A stretch of DNA of 64,000 nt from contig JAVGWX010000005.1 in assembly GCA_036924085.1 (NCBI GenBank), positions 41,175,664 to 41,239,663 on the forward strand, given 5' to 3'. The stretch's first letter is position 1, and the number at the start of each line of letters is the position of its first letter. Source of the stretch: Ariolimax columbianus. Its lineage: Eukaryota > Mollusca > Gastropoda > Stylommatophora > Arionidae. The position numbers and the translations under genes were made by a program. Positions 1 through 11,139 of this stretch are shown piece after piece. The notes beneath the pieces were generated by a model. The model saw only the letters and a program-made list of their open reading frames with translations, made no database searches and was not told the origin of the DNA.

Positions 1-95
1 TTCCGTGTTGATGATACTTCCTAGGTATGTAAATACCTCTACCTCTTCCAGTAGCGTTCCTGTCACCCTGATTGGTTCTGTGTTTAATCAGGGCA
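1..95 (-). mobile_element. LINE reverse-transcriptase fragment (post-catalytic region)
   Basis: Read on the minus strand this stretch gives EEVEVFTYLGSII, the conserved segment a short way after the RT catalytic site of RTE-like and related LINEs (usual form FKYLGS or FTYLGS). It runs off the window edge, so its extent is unknown. It is opposite in strand to the next element and is therefore a separate insertion. Confidence 0.6.
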
Positions 96-99
96 CTAT

Positions 100-1916
100 C
101 TATAGGAAAAGCTCTAGAAGCTGATGCAATACCAGCATAGTTATTCAAGACAGCTGGCTCATTTCTTACCAAAAGGATCACTGGTCTTCTGCAATATGTG
201 GGCTGAAGAAGTAATTCCGCAGGATCTGAAGGACACCTCAATCGTTCACATACACAAGAGAAACGGCAACCGGGAGGATTACGACAACCATTGTGGAATA
301 TCTTCGCTACTCTCCATATCAGGCAAGATCATAGCGCACTTACTGCTCAACTGGCTCAACAAACAACTTGAACAAAGCCACCACTTCCCAGAAAGCCAAT
401 GTGGATTCAGAGCCGGATGAGGAACAGTGGACATGATCTTTGCGGCTCGTCAATTACAAGAGAAGTATTGGGAACAAAACCACATTTATTGATTTGACCG
501 AGACATTTGATACAGTTAACAGATGATGGATGTGGATAATTATGTCCAACTTTGGCTGCCCCAACGAGTTCATAACTATGGTAAAACAGCTACATGAAGG
601 CATGTGTGCTAGTGTACTGGACAGCGGAGAAATCTGTAAAACTTTTCATGTAACAACAAGTACAATAAGGATGTGTACTCGCCTCGACCCTGTTCAGCAT
701 GATGTTTGCGGCCAAGAAAACAGATGCCTTTAGATTGCTGGAGCTTGGCATACCCATAAAGTACCGCACGGATGGCAAGCTCCCAGAAGAATGTTGATCA
801 AACCCAAAGCGGCTGGGAAATAATCAGAGAACTTGTGTTTGCTGACGACTGCGCTCTGAACAGTAACTCAGAACTGAACATGTCGGTGGAAATGGACCGG
901 TTCCCTGTTGCATGCGAATATTTTGGCCTGACCATAAATGCCAAGAAAACAGAGGTCTTGTACTAACCAGCACCAGGCATACCGTACACAAAACCAAAGA
1001 CTACAGTTAGTGAGCAGACGCTGAAAGTCGTAGATAAATTCACGAATCTGGACAGCACGCTGTCGAGATCTGTCAGCCTCGATGATGAGATGTCAAGCAG
1101 AACAGTAAAGGCCAGCATAGCTTTTGGTAGAATACGATCGGTGGTGTGGGAACGTTATGGCGTCAGCGTCAAGACCAAACTCAAAGTCTACCGTGCCACC
1201 ATAATTGTAATCCTACTGTACGCCTGCGAAAGCTGGATTGTATACTCTGGACATGCCAAGAAGCTAAACCATTTCCACACAGGTTGCCTGAGGCGAATAT
1301 TCCCCATTCGCTGGCAAGATTGTGTCACTGACATAGAGGTTCTCTAAAGGGATGACATGTCCAGCATCTATGCATTGCTAGAAAAAAACACGACTAGAAT
1401 AAGTCGGGCATCTCGTTCGTATGTAAGACGAACGGCTCCAAAAGAAGCTCTTCTGCGACGAGCTGAGAGATGGATGGCGCGATAAGGGGCGCCCAAAGAA
1501 ATGTTTTAAAGATAGTCTGAGGGACTCATTGAAATTTGACATACAGATATCACCACCTGGAAATGTCTTTCACAAAACAGATCGGACTGGAGAAGCGCAG
1601 TCAAAGCGGGTGTATCTACCAGCGAAGACCACCGTTTTGTGAAAGTCTAGACCAGACGGGAGACCTGGAATTCACAGACAACGGGAACACCATCATCTTC
1701 TACTGACCTTGTGTGCCCGATATGCAGCAGATGTATTCGTGCCTGTATTGGCCTGTTCAGCCACATGCGCACCCACACTCAACAGGGAAATCTGTGACAA
1801 GGATGATGTCGGCGGTCCTCATCGATAACGATAGACAGCTGTTATACAGGCAAAGCACAGACCTGAAAAAAGAAGAAAGTCAGATGAAGGCAGAGAGGGC
1901 AGGCGGGAGGAGATAA
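100..1916 (+). mobile_element. RTE-like non-LTR retrotransposon, 3' half, degenerate
   Basis: Broken reading frames follow the order of an endonuclease/RT LINE. Palm entry (CGISSLLSISGKI, then ESQCGFRAG) lies at about 290-420 and ends at an in-frame TGA. FIDLTETFDTVN (normally DLTKAFDTVN) is at about 488-525. The catalytic block LVFADDCALN is at about 834-862, and the post-catalytic block YACESW...KKLNHFHTGCLRRIF at about 1219-1300. Near 1712-1770 comes a C2H2-like C-terminal finger (CPICSRC... HMRTHTQ in the appropriate frame). Stops and frameshifts separate these blocks, so it is a dead copy. The 5' half (APE endonuclease) is absent. A second copy of the same 3' end is at 57385-57925 on the minus strand. 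Confidence 0.8.
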
Positions 1917-1935
1917 GTACTAGGTAAAAGTATAG

Positions 1936-3178
1936 AAAATGTTGATACCATGCAGCTGAAGGCAGTCCGTGCGGGAGTTGAGTTTATCCTTGTTCAAATC
2001 GATGACGATCATCAGATGCGAACGAGACGATGCCTATAACATTGACTTCCCCCAGCGCAGAGGATCATTGAAGTATTTTACAATTGGGGAACCAGAATGG
2101 CTATAGCTGTCATTGAGGATTTGCCGGAAGCGTGCATGTAGTTCTAACACAATTTCCTCCATGTATGTCAGATCACACTGGTGACAAATGATAGAATATA
2201 TGGTGTTGCCGGATTTGCAAGTGAAGCCCTCTTAATGTTCAATTCAGCTTTTTGGACGATAGCCGAGGGTGTTTGCATGATATACGTGCAAGTAGCACAG
2301 ACAAATGCTTTCTTACAAAGCATGACGCATAGATGGTTGTGCGGGCTGGTGTGCATGCGGTCACTAACCAGCAAATCCTTCAAGCTTTTGTACAATTTGA
2401 AATTAACAAAAGGAGGGTCCTGAGATGTCATTGGAGTAGAAAGATCCTAATGAAGGATAGGAAGATAGTGAAATAAAATATCCTGTACAGATAAGCAGTG
2501 AGAGTGGTAGGTAAGGACATGTTTTACAGTCAGATAGATCTAGTTAGATGTCCTTCGCAAGCGATTATAGCGACATCATTCAACAGTTTTGTCATGATGC
2601 TATAACTTTTGCTATATTAGAATCATAGCTAGGAAGAACCTGCGCTGGGCATCAACCTTATTCTCTGGTACCGAGTTACCTTGGATCAGTGGCAAGACAT
2701 AATTCGGGACGACTTGAGGTAACTTGGAAAAGATTACCGTGAGCAGGAGTGAGGGAATATGTGCGGGAGACAGAGAAACCCCGCTGAAGGATGAAGGTGT
2801 GAATCGTCTCAGATCAGAGACACTCAGGTTAAACTGAAAGCATCCCGTGGAGCTTGAGAATGAAGTCCAGATGGTCCTCACCGAGATTACGAAGGGGAGG
2901 AACTGGGAGAGTTAGTCACGAAAGGATGAAAGATGAGAAGAAGTATAGAGGAGGTAGCTGGAGGAATTAGAAAGTTTGTAGTAGGTAGCGGTGGAGAGGC
3001 CAGAAGGACAGATGGAGAAAGTAATGTCGAGAAAGTTAACAGAAGTGACGAGATTTCGGGTGTTAAATGGACACAGGGATGGAAATCGTTCACAGAATCA
3101 ATAAAATTTAAAAGATCAGCCAATGGCATGTCAATAATACCGAAACCATCGTCGATGTATCGTCGGTAGAACATCTTG
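1936..3178 (-). mobile_element. Penelope-like retroelement fragment (RT plus GIY-YIG-like region)
   Basis: At about 3110-3174 the minus strand encodes FYRRYIDDGFGI followed by LLNFIDSVNDFHP. The YIDD box and what follows resemble Penelope-like reverse transcriptases rather than the LINEs elsewhere here. Downstream, at 2168-2431, is PFVNFKLYKSLKDLL and a Cys-rich stretch (CVMLCKKAFVCATC). A frameshifted IYILSCHQCDLTYM-like segment follows, corresponding to the C-terminal GIY-YIG domain that partners this RT type (expected CxxCxxxYIGET). Several frameshifts and stops make it inactive. The RT is cut just upstream of YIDD, next to a TATC/TA repeat and a SINE. RT identity is fairly secure; the GIY-YIG assignment is weaker. 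Confidence 0.65.
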
Positions 3179-3184
3179 GAGACC

Positions 3185-3211
3185 GATCTATCTATCTATA
3201 TATATATATAT
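3185..3211. repeat. TATC/TA microsatellite
   Basis: A short run of TATC followed by TA dinucleotides lies exactly between the truncated Penelope-like RT and the SINE. It probably derives from the 3' tail of the minus-strand SINE. Confidence 0.7.
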
Positions 3212-3212
3212 C

Positions 3213-3775
3213 TTCAGTCCACTTGTGTCGTCAGACGTCGTGTGACCTCCTTTATTACTTATTATTCTTTTGGCGGGGGAAAATCCGTTGGTTTCCAACC
3301 GTTTGGTTGGTAGCCCCTGGAATATACGATCGCTTATATTTTTGGGCCGGTATTGGTGGAAGCATAAATTAGATCACGGTAGACATGCAGCCTCTGAAGC
3401 GCTATCTATGCCGCTCTGCTAACCACATTCCAACATGTTATAACCACACATCTCCTTTTTGCGACATATTATCTGTGGTGGTAGGAGGGGAGGGGGGGGG
3501 GGGGGAGTCCCTAGAATATTTTAAAGAGATTTTGAATTTGAATTTGCCCAGGCAGCGAACGTTAAGTCTACTCTTTTCGATTTCCAACTGCCAAGGGTCT
3601 TTTAACGTGCGCGCCACTGAATACTGGTGTCTAATCTCACTACTATGATATCAGGAAACATTTTTACCTGATGATCCACGTAAAGAATTCTTGTTTTCCA
3701 TTGTGATTTGAGCCCGCGACCTTCAGCACCACTCGAGGCGAACATCTTACCTTGAAACCACTGAGTCCCCTGATA
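3213..3775 (-). mobile_element. tRNA-derived SINE, family A, copy 1
   Basis: About 560 bp that align along most of their length with 44399-44925. On the minus strand the right end reads as a degenerate tRNA-like head: ACTCAGTGGTTTCAAGGTA resembles an A box, and GCGGGCTCAAATCAC about 45 bases further resembles a B box (GGTTCAAATCC). The body holds a core (TAGACATGCAGCC...CTATCTATGCCG on +) that recurs at 13350, 44575 and 63480, plus a run of Gs. No gene is inside; the 87-aa ORF crossing it is chance. Confidence 0.7.
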
Positions 3776-4783
3776 CTGATGTCAAACTGAACTAGTCAAA
3801 GAACTGGCCAATGAATTCTCCACTTTCATCTCAGATGAAGCTATGTCGATTATCGGATATATTTGTTCAGTTGGTGCATGTTTTAGACACACTGTAAATA
3901 TCCGGTGTCATTATTTTCGTGTATAAAAATATTTGACCTATGCAGAATTCTTCCTAACTGGCGCGGCGTACTCAACTAAGGAGAAGCACAAGGCGAATGC
4001 TGATGATCTGATGACATCTGGGTGTGCTCCTCATGTTCTGTTGAATGCAATTGTTGGTTATTATTTCTCTCATGTATCTTCTGTTTTGTTTCCTTGCAGT
4101 GCATCGCATAAAACTGCGTTCTTTGTTCTGGACGTAAAAAGATCGGTTTTTTTTATAGTTCACCAAAAGCTTTTTTTTTTGCCGGGATTGGTTGTAGTGT
4201 TTATACCTCTTTGACAAGGACATTGGTGAATAGACTTCATTTGACGTTATAGCGTATTTTAATAGAAACATTCTTCGGTTTGACACCTGCTTTAACCCTG
4301 CGCAAAGTTGACCAGCGTTGCGTTCGTGGTATAGACTTCTCTACAGATTTAATCATTTTATGACGGACACAAAAATCGTGTCAGTAGCGTGTCCTCTTCG
4401 CCATCTACGACTATATACAACTTACAGTAATATTGATTATGTGGTCCCTCAATTTATATCTGGTATTCGGTCAGCGATTACGCTATGTGTCTCTTAGTTC
4501 AGTGGTACATCGCATTTGCGTTGAGTGCATGTCAGATAACAATATTTGGGGGGGGGGGGGGGGGTAGTTAAAAAGTCCCTGGATGTTAATTGAAGTCAAC
4601 AAGAGAGCCGTTTTATTATCCATGATGCTCAGGTAGTACTTTGGTAGTGAACGGATTGACAGATTGACCACTACCTATTTTTTTCTCCTGCAAAATATTT
4701 CCATTTAACATTTAGGTAGTTTTAAAACATGTATAGTAGCTGACTTAAGTACTGCTTGTGTTATTGTTATATCTCTTCTGCAG
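3776..4783. other. No gene recognised; probable intron upstream of the 4784 exon
   Basis: AT-rich sequence with no protein resemblance in either strand. It holds a homopolymer run of about 14 Gs near 4550 and ends in a pyrimidine-rich stretch (TTATATCTCTTCTGCAG) that looks like a splice acceptor. Confidence 0.5.
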
Positions 4784-4951
4784 CCACCATCTCTACATAT
4801 GGAAATCGCTGATCGCCTCTTGAAAAGAGTCCTTGACATTACATATGATACACTTGAAGACCTTGGTGCCAGCAGAGAAGACTTGGAGCGAGTGCAGCAA
4901 AAGCGACACTATATCCAGACCTGCTATTTTCAAGCTATATCATGCTACTAA
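4784..4951 (+). CDS. Putative 3'-terminal coding exon of an unrecognised host gene
   Basis: Immediately after a strong acceptor (TATCTCTTCTGCAG) a frame of 55 codons runs open to a TAA at 4949-4951; the other two frames after the acceptor stop quickly. The peptide begins PPSLHMEIADRLLKRV, continues with an acidic/amphipathic helix-like stretch (ITYDTLEDLGASREDLERV) and ends CYFQAISCY. Composition is that of a real soluble protein and unlike the surrounding transposons: balanced charge, Leu/Arg/Glu rich. I do not recognise the family. Upstream exons were not found and may lie before the window. Downstream is AT-rich sequence that could be 3' UTR. An open frame of this size could arise by chance, but its conjunction with a canonical acceptor makes a true last exon more likely than not. 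Confidence 0.5.
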   Translation, partial: PPSLHMEIADRLLKRVLDITYDTLEDLGASREDLERVQQKRHYIQTCYFQAISCY

Positions 4952-5040
4952 CTGGAACCTGTCTGGATTCTGAATCTTTAGAGCGGTGAAAATCAGATTT
5001 TTATTAACTAGTTGCATAACTAACTACATCCATTTGTCTA

Positions 5041-5160
5041 AAATGTATAGACTAACACTGTGGTTTCCGGGAATGTTAATTGTATAGACTAACACAATGT
5101 GGTTCTCAGGCATGTTAAATGTATAGACTAACACTATGTGGTTTCCGGGCATGTTAAATG
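5041..5160. repeat. 39-bp minisatellite, three copies
   Basis: Three adjacent units, each containing GTATAGACTAACAC then TGTGGTTTCCGGGCATGTT with a few substitutions; the first unit is two bases shorter. It lies about 90 bp after the stop codon of the 4784 exon, so it may sit in that gene's 3' UTR. Confidence 0.85.
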
Positions 5161-5343
5161 TGCTTGATATCGATATAGTCGTACGAGTGAGAGAAAACAG
5201 CGACCATTTTCTGAAGGTGCTAAAACACCAGCTTTTAAAATGTTTACTTGTTTTTATTTATTGGCACACACCGTATCTGGAAGGTTAATATTGGCCAGCA
5301 TATGTAAGCATAAGCTAGATATAAACAAATCTTAAGACACGTG

Positions 5344-5660
5344 GTCTTCTTCTTCTTCTGTTCTGATACCAGCTATACCTGCTGCCTTATTTTTCTCGGA
5401 GGGCCGTTTCGACTTCTGATTTCAATATTTCTAAACTGTGCTAATCATGCGCCACATGGTGAGGCCCTTCCATTGCACTTTGGTTGGGCTTGCTTCTGAG
5501 GGCACATAAACCTAGCCTAGGTACATACATACGCACACATGCATCCAAGCACTGGTTTATGCGTCCTGATATCGCCCAATGGGCTACGGTCTGGGGTGGA
5601 AAATGGCGCGCCTCCCCCAGTAGAAACTAGTGAGGCAAATATCTAAGCAACAACAACATG
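5344..5660 (-). mobile_element. SINE family B, copy 1, with (GAA)n tail
   Basis: On the minus strand the element ends at 5344 in CAGAAGAAGAAGAAGA. About 150 bp of its body (around GCGCGCCATTTTCC...CGCATAAACCAGTGCTTGGATG...CAACCAAAGTGCAATGG) recur on the + strand at 62185-62340. It has no coding capacity. The head is not recognisably tRNA-, 5S- or 7SL-like. Target-site duplications were not found, so the 5' limit is approximate. Confidence 0.55.
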
Positions 5661-7320
5661 CTCTGTTTCATTCTCCATCTGGTACTGTGCTGATTCATAC
5701 TGTCCCAGGTTTAGCAACTCACTAAAGTATTCACGCTTTGAGAGAGAAAGTTAATAGTTCTAGGGTGGTAGGTTTACCAAAGGAGCAAATCTCGAGCTCT
5801 TTGACAATGTATTATTCACTACCACTAGTTGATTGTAGGTTAGGCCTGTGAGTGTGAGTACTTCCTGTAAAATTAACATCAACATTGAAACTTTTAAAAG
5901 TTCACTCGGTCAGAAATAAAGGGGTGGGATTTTCATGATCTTGTGAATCAGATTCAATTGTAAGTGGAGATTACATTGTTTATGTAGAGTTGGAAGGCAA
6001 TTGAATAATTTACATTTGAGTACTAAACTTTTTTTAATAGCTACAGAACTTGTTTGTCATTTTTGTTATTCAAATGTACAATTGCTAGAGACAGAGAAGA
6101 AGGGCATAGTCAGTGGGATTGAGTTTGATGTTAGCAAAAACAATTGTAATAAACATCATATTCTTCATGAAATCAAATATATGTGAGTAATTTGTGTGTA
6201 AATTCAATAAACAGGAGGACTGTAATAGCAATGAGGTGTGTTGGAGGAGGAATGACAAGCCTGCAGATGCTATGTGGTGTTATGGACTTGTCACCACCAA
6301 ATTAGAAAAACAGTCACAACAAATAGTGTCCGTATAAGAAAGATGTAGCAGATGAAACTGTTGTTATATACAAACACACAAGTAACCTACCTGCTGTTGT
6401 TATGGCTACCAGTATTTTAGGACCTTGCCAAGACTGAACTACTGATAAAGTGTCTTGAAGGAAATACACACAATGTCAATGAGTCACAGAACAGTGTTTT
6501 ATGGAAATGATGTCTCAATCATATGAATGATGGACTAACTATTGCGAAAGCTGCTGTTGCTAATGCAGTTTCTGTTTATAATGATTGGACAAAATCTGTG
6601 TTGGTAATGTAAGAAATGGAATTACATGCAGAGGAATGTGAACACAAGAACATTTTGTTGGATAAATGAACTCAGAGAAAAGTTACTAAGAAAAGAGAAG
6701 GAGGAGACTTGTATTGAATGATTGGCAGGTAGATATTGAAGGGTTTCTATATCAGGGAGGGGGGGGAGGGGGGGGGGTTATTAATAATAATCAAATTACT
6801 TATTCATCTTAAAATGGTAAAAATATATGCCCTAAAAGATTCACTGAAAACTGCAACATACGGGCGGTTTATGAATGATAACTTATTTGTTTTTAAAGCA
6901 ATTATCTTGCTGCTTTACAAATATATTCCAGATAACCGTGACGCTTAGTTATGAACTAAGGATATCAAGATATGTTTAAGAGTTATTCTATTTTGTAGTA
7001 GTAAAATGTTTAACAAAATTGAGAAAATATCTGAATTTTTATAAAAACAACTGTAAAAGATATAGTTTTGTCAGTAGTATATCACGAAGAGATACTCTTG
7101 AACAGCATTACAAGAAAAAATGAAGCATTCATGTTCAAAGACACAAGATAAATCACATGCAGCGTTCTACCATTTTTCGGAGTATACATGTTTTGTATTT
7201 TTTGTTTAATTATATTTTACTTTAACACTTGGAATGCTACATTAGAATATATAATATCATGTTGTAGGGAGATCATCTTTATATAATAAATCCATTTTTA
7301 ATTTTTTTAAATACAACAAT
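5661..7320. other. No gene recognised; AT-rich spacer
   Basis: Low-complexity AT-rich sequence with short chance ORFs only. It includes a G-rich run at about 6757-6778 (GGGAGGGGGGGGAGGGGGGGGG type). No transposon motif was seen. Confidence 0.5.
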
Positions 7321-7324
7321 TGTA

Positions 7325-7961
7325 AAAATGCTACCTTTCGCTAGGTGATACTCCCACTTTAACTATGTCTTGGTCCACTCTTTCAAGGATGTTAGAAAAT
7401 TTACTTTTTGCGATTTTGTCTTCAGAGATGTGCAAACCAAATCATCTGCAAAAACAGAGCTGGAATATTCTGTTATATCATTTAAACAAGTTAGGGACAA
7501 TGTTTCTGACAGAACATTCTCCTTAATCAAGTGTCATCGTTCTGCTAGTCCGTTATTGGACTTAAACTTTAGCCATTTTGTTCACAAGAAAATGTTTCAT
7601 CCATGTGTACATCTCACAAACTTGATTTCTACACAGCTTGACTTTCAAATCCTCTTTATATATCGTCATTAATGAAAACATCTAAATTCCCCAAAACCAC
7701 TAGTGAATGTGCGTTTTTGTTTCATGGAAAGCATCTTCATTTTCTTTGCAAACGTATAGGTCCCGTAGCTAATAAGGTTTGTTTATTAGTAATCCCTCTT
7801 CGAAATTAGTGCCAATACTACCTCCTTCCATGTTTACGGTACAATTATTTTTTTCAAACTGCAGTTCAGGATTGCCAGAAGCTTCTTTTTTGTCCATCCA
7901 CAGAAACTAATTAATGTTGTGTTTATAATTCTTCTTTCCTGGTGATTTGTTATTCTTACGT

Positions 7962-8018
<57 letters not shown>

Positions 8019-8335
8019 CTTTCTGCATTTAACATACTGCATTGTTAAATTCACAATCATGTGCTCTTTTGCTACAATATTTTGGTGTTAATGATCATTT
8101 GTTCATCGATGATGGCACGACTGCAGTCTATTGTGACTTCAACAATGGTTTTCACTAATGTAATGTTACTTAAGCGCAGTTGAAGTTTCTTTCCTGTTAA
8201 CATATGACCACCTTGTTTGATTGTAAAGGGTTGGACCGTTACCGTGAAACCCTTACAAATTATTCTCAAAGTGCGTGTCCTCCACTTTATAGGTTGAGAG
8301 GTTTTTTTCAGCTATCTTTTGCTTTCTGATTTATC
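7325..8335 (-). mobile_element. Ancient, decayed copy of the EN-RT-RNase H LINE
   Basis: The minus strand gives, in order: PFTIKQGGHMLTGKK (about 8175-8235, compare TIKQGENLITGKK in the young copies), SPGKKN...LLAILNCSLKKIIVP (7834-7960), LKVKLCRNQVCEMYTWMKHFL (about 7590-7650) and SSVFADDLVCTS (about 7425-7460). The order is that of the young elements at 25-30 kb, but the blocks lie in different frames with stops. The FADD catalytic box is still visible. This is an old member of the same lineage. A CT microsatellite interrupts it. Confidence 0.7.
7964..8010. repeat. (TC)n microsatellite
   Basis: About 23 perfect TC dinucleotides, then ATCTATCTCT. A Lys/Arg/Glu-repeat ORF reported across it on the minus strand is an artefact of the repeat. 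Confidence 0.95.
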
Positions 8336-8344
8336 ATTATGTTG

Positions 8345-8656
8345 CGCACGCACGCACAAAGCCACGCACGCACGCACACACACACACACAGACACAGACA
8401 GACAGACAGACACAGACAGACAGACACAGACAGACACACACAGACAGACAGACACACACACACACACAGACACACACACACACACAGACACACACACAGA
8501 CACACACACAGACACACACACAGATACACACACAGACACACACACAGACACACACACATACACACACATACACACACATACACACACATACACATACACA
8601 CACGTACACACACATACACACACATACACACACACACACACATACACACACATACA

Positions 8657-8688
<32 letters not shown>

Positions 8689-8729
8689 TACACACACATA
8701 CACACACATACACACATACACACATACAC

Positions 8730-8761
<32 letters not shown>

Positions 8762-8783
8762 ACACACATACATACATACATAC
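8345..8783. repeat. Compound CA microsatellite with layered higher-order units
   Basis: About 440 bp of CA-type repeat in ordered blocks: CACG tetramers, pure CA, CAGA tetramers, the octamer ACACACAG repeated, the octamer ACACACAT repeated, and finally ACAT tetramers. All six frames stay open here and give His-Thr or Cys-Val repeat ORFs, which are not genes. Confidence 0.95.
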
Positions 8784-8789
8784 CAGAGT

Positions 8790-9715
8790 TGGTGCGTAGG
8801 CACTTACTATTGTGATCAGACGTTTCTCTTTCAGAGGAAGCTGCATTGTCATGAGGCGATCGCTTATTTTTAATTGAAGTAATATTGTGAACTTTATGGC
8901 AAATCCAACTTCTGTCTCGCGTCGCTCCTGATTGCTGCGGCCGCTCCAGAAAAAAATGTAGCCAGCATCATCCTCTGACAGTTGTTCCTCCACCGCCAAT
9001 CGCGTCTCGCTAAGGGCGGCTTTGCTGATGTTATATCTAGCCAGTTCCTTTGCGACCAGCCCGGTCCTCCTTGTTATGCGCTAGTATTAACCATAAGTGC
9101 GCACATTCCTTGTAGCAGGTTTAATAGGCACCATCATTTTCTTATTTGTATTTCGACCGTACTATAGCCGAAGCCCCTCCAGCATGGCATGCTTGTCAGG
9201 GTGCGGTGAGGTATGCAATGTTTAGGGAACCTTTCTAGCCCCTTCCCCAGTCTACAGAGATGAGCAGTGCTGTCCTAGAGAGGGTTGCCCAATCGTTCAG
9301 GGGGCTGCAGGGTTCCACTTCAACCTCAAGTCAGTGATAGACGACATTATGGTCTGAACAGCCTGCGTGCAGGTCTGCGACTAAAGCTTCTAGTGTATCC
9401 TACCCTACTGCTTCGCCGCTCGCCCATCGCCACATGACATTTGCATGAGATATTAGATGCCGGTGATGTTTTGAGTGGCGCGTGAATTTGGTTTAAGTAA
9501 GAGTGATTTGCGGAGAATCAGCCTCACTCTCTCCTCCGGGCCAGACATGGTCTAGCAGCAAGACAGTGTCGAGACGGCTAGTGAAGGGTCCGGATACAGA
9601 AGATCACCAGGGCTTATTTTGTGTCTCGTCGTGCTTTTAGTATTCTTCAAGGTCTGCTGGCCCCGTCTTTTTTACCGTTTGACTTTTTATCTCTTACGCC
9701 CGATCCGTCGAGGCC
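8790..9715 (-). mobile_element. RTE-like LINE: 5' leader and first half of APE endonuclease, inverted
   Basis: On the minus strand 9070-8790 encodes LVAKELARYNISKAALSETR (endonuclease motif with the catalytic Glu in SETR), then GYIFFWSGR, ERRETEVGFAIK, DRLMTMQLPL and ISAYAPT-like VSAYAPTL. This is the first half of the APE endonuclease of RTE-like LINEs. Upstream on the same strand (9171-9715) is GC-richer non-coding sequence read as its 5' leader. It stops at the CA repeat where the second half of the domain should follow; that half lies at 9860 on the opposite strand. Confidence 0.7.
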
Positions 9716-9719
9716 AGGC

Positions 9720-10715
9720 TTCATATGCCTCGGTTGACATGCCAAATTGCGCTGAGAGGATTCTTCTTCACCAATCCACATCTTGTTCAGAACGTTAGAC
9801 AAAACGGTGTCCTTAAGAGTGTTCTTTGCGCATGCTGCAGCTTGTCAGAGCTGATCACTTCCGTGACCGCCAGGTACTGTATCACCCACGTAAACACAAA
9901 TCTCAACTCAGCCAAAGATAGGTTCTATGAAGATCTCAAGCCATTTATAGCTGCGGTTCCAAAATCTGAAAAATTGATTCTGCTAGAACATTTTAACGCC
10001 AGAGTTGGCGCAAACTACACTATGTCGGATGGCATCATTGGTAACGACAAATGCCTACTCTTACTGAAGAAATGTGCCACAAATGAGCTTATCATTGCCA
10101 ACACCATCTCCCGACTCCCTTTTAGAACAAGAACAACGTGGATGCATCCTAGGTTCCGCCACTGACATCTTATCGACTACATCATTGTCAGACGGCGGGA
10201 TCGAAGTGATGTTAAAATAACTAAAAGTGTGTCTCGCGCAGAATGTTGGACTCGCCAGCGTCTCGTGATAACCAAGATGATTCTATAAGTCCAATACAAA
10301 AGGCGTCCTCATGTGACAATAGCAGCAGAGAGACTAAATGTTAAGAAATCGAAGGGGGAACCTGCTAGAAACAGTATTAACTGCTGAGCTAGAAACCAGA
10401 CTGGATGGGGGTTCAGCTTGGAAACTCCAGCATTAATCAAAACTAGGTTACGCTAAGGGACACTTTACTCTTCAGCGTTTAAACACCTTGGCTCATCCCC
10501 ACGAAAGCACAAAGGCTGGTTCGACGAACATGAATGTTAAATTAAGATTCTTCTCGACGCAAACCGTCAAGCGCACAGGACTCTTCAAAATGACACATCG
10601 TCCTAGTTAAAGAAATGGCCTTCACTAGTGCTCGAAGAATAGTTCGGAAGAGCATCAGAGTTACAAGATTCCTGGCTAAGCAGACAGGCAGACGAGATAG
10701 AGGTGTTTGCTGTGC
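9720..10715 (+). mobile_element. RTE-like LINE: second half of APE endonuclease and linker
   Basis: The frame 9725-10165 includes AKDRFYEDLKPFIAAVPKSE, LLEHFNARVGANY, FRTRTTWMHPRFRH and, after a stop, LIDYIIVRRRDRSDV. These are the later APE endonuclease motifs. The universally conserved GDFNA is replaced by EHFNA, removing the catalytic Asp. The linker towards the RT (KGWFDEHEC, LQDSWLSRQADEIEVFA) follows to 10715, where it breaks off. It is a pseudogene, and the natural continuation of the inverted fragment to its left. Confidence 0.7.
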
Positions 10716-11139
10716 TCACATATATATATATTATTATTCTTTTCAGATAACACTCAGTTGCAACTTTTTTATTTTCAGTCCTAAGACCATCAGATTTGTC
10801 CTCGTGAGATACTCTGGGTGGATCAAGCTTTGAGACCACCCGATTCATGGCGCACACCGCAACAAAAGAATCTAATGTTCATTGCTTTCACGGTCATATT
10901 TATATACACAGTACCGCTATAAAATAAAGACACATTTGCTTAACTGTCTTCTTTCTTAATAAATGCAAATAGTACTACTGTCGACATGTATGTGTATGTG
11001 CACGACTATATTGTCTACCGAGTGTATATACTGTAATAGTGATTGTGTCTATGTATGTATGATACACAGTGGTAAATAACCACATCTGTTATCATCATCA
11101 TGTGAATTATTCTTTCCAGAACGTAGTCTCAGTCAAGGC
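10716..11139. other. No gene recognised; AT-rich spacer
   Basis: Contains a short TA/TTA repeat at about 10723 and otherwise no motif. Short ORFs on both strands overlap each other and look random. Confidence 0.5.

Noticed and set aside
3700..3775. A tRNA gene on the minus strand
   Set aside because: A/B-box-like sequences are present but the cloverleaf does not close. The same sequence heads a second SINE at 44925, so it is a SINE head.
8308..8999. Long ORFs (157-220 codons) of Cys-Val or His-Thr repeats on both strands
   Set aside because: They are translations of the CA microsatellite, which has no stop codon in several frames. Only the non-repeat end (GYIFFWSGR) is meaningful, and it belongs to a LINE.
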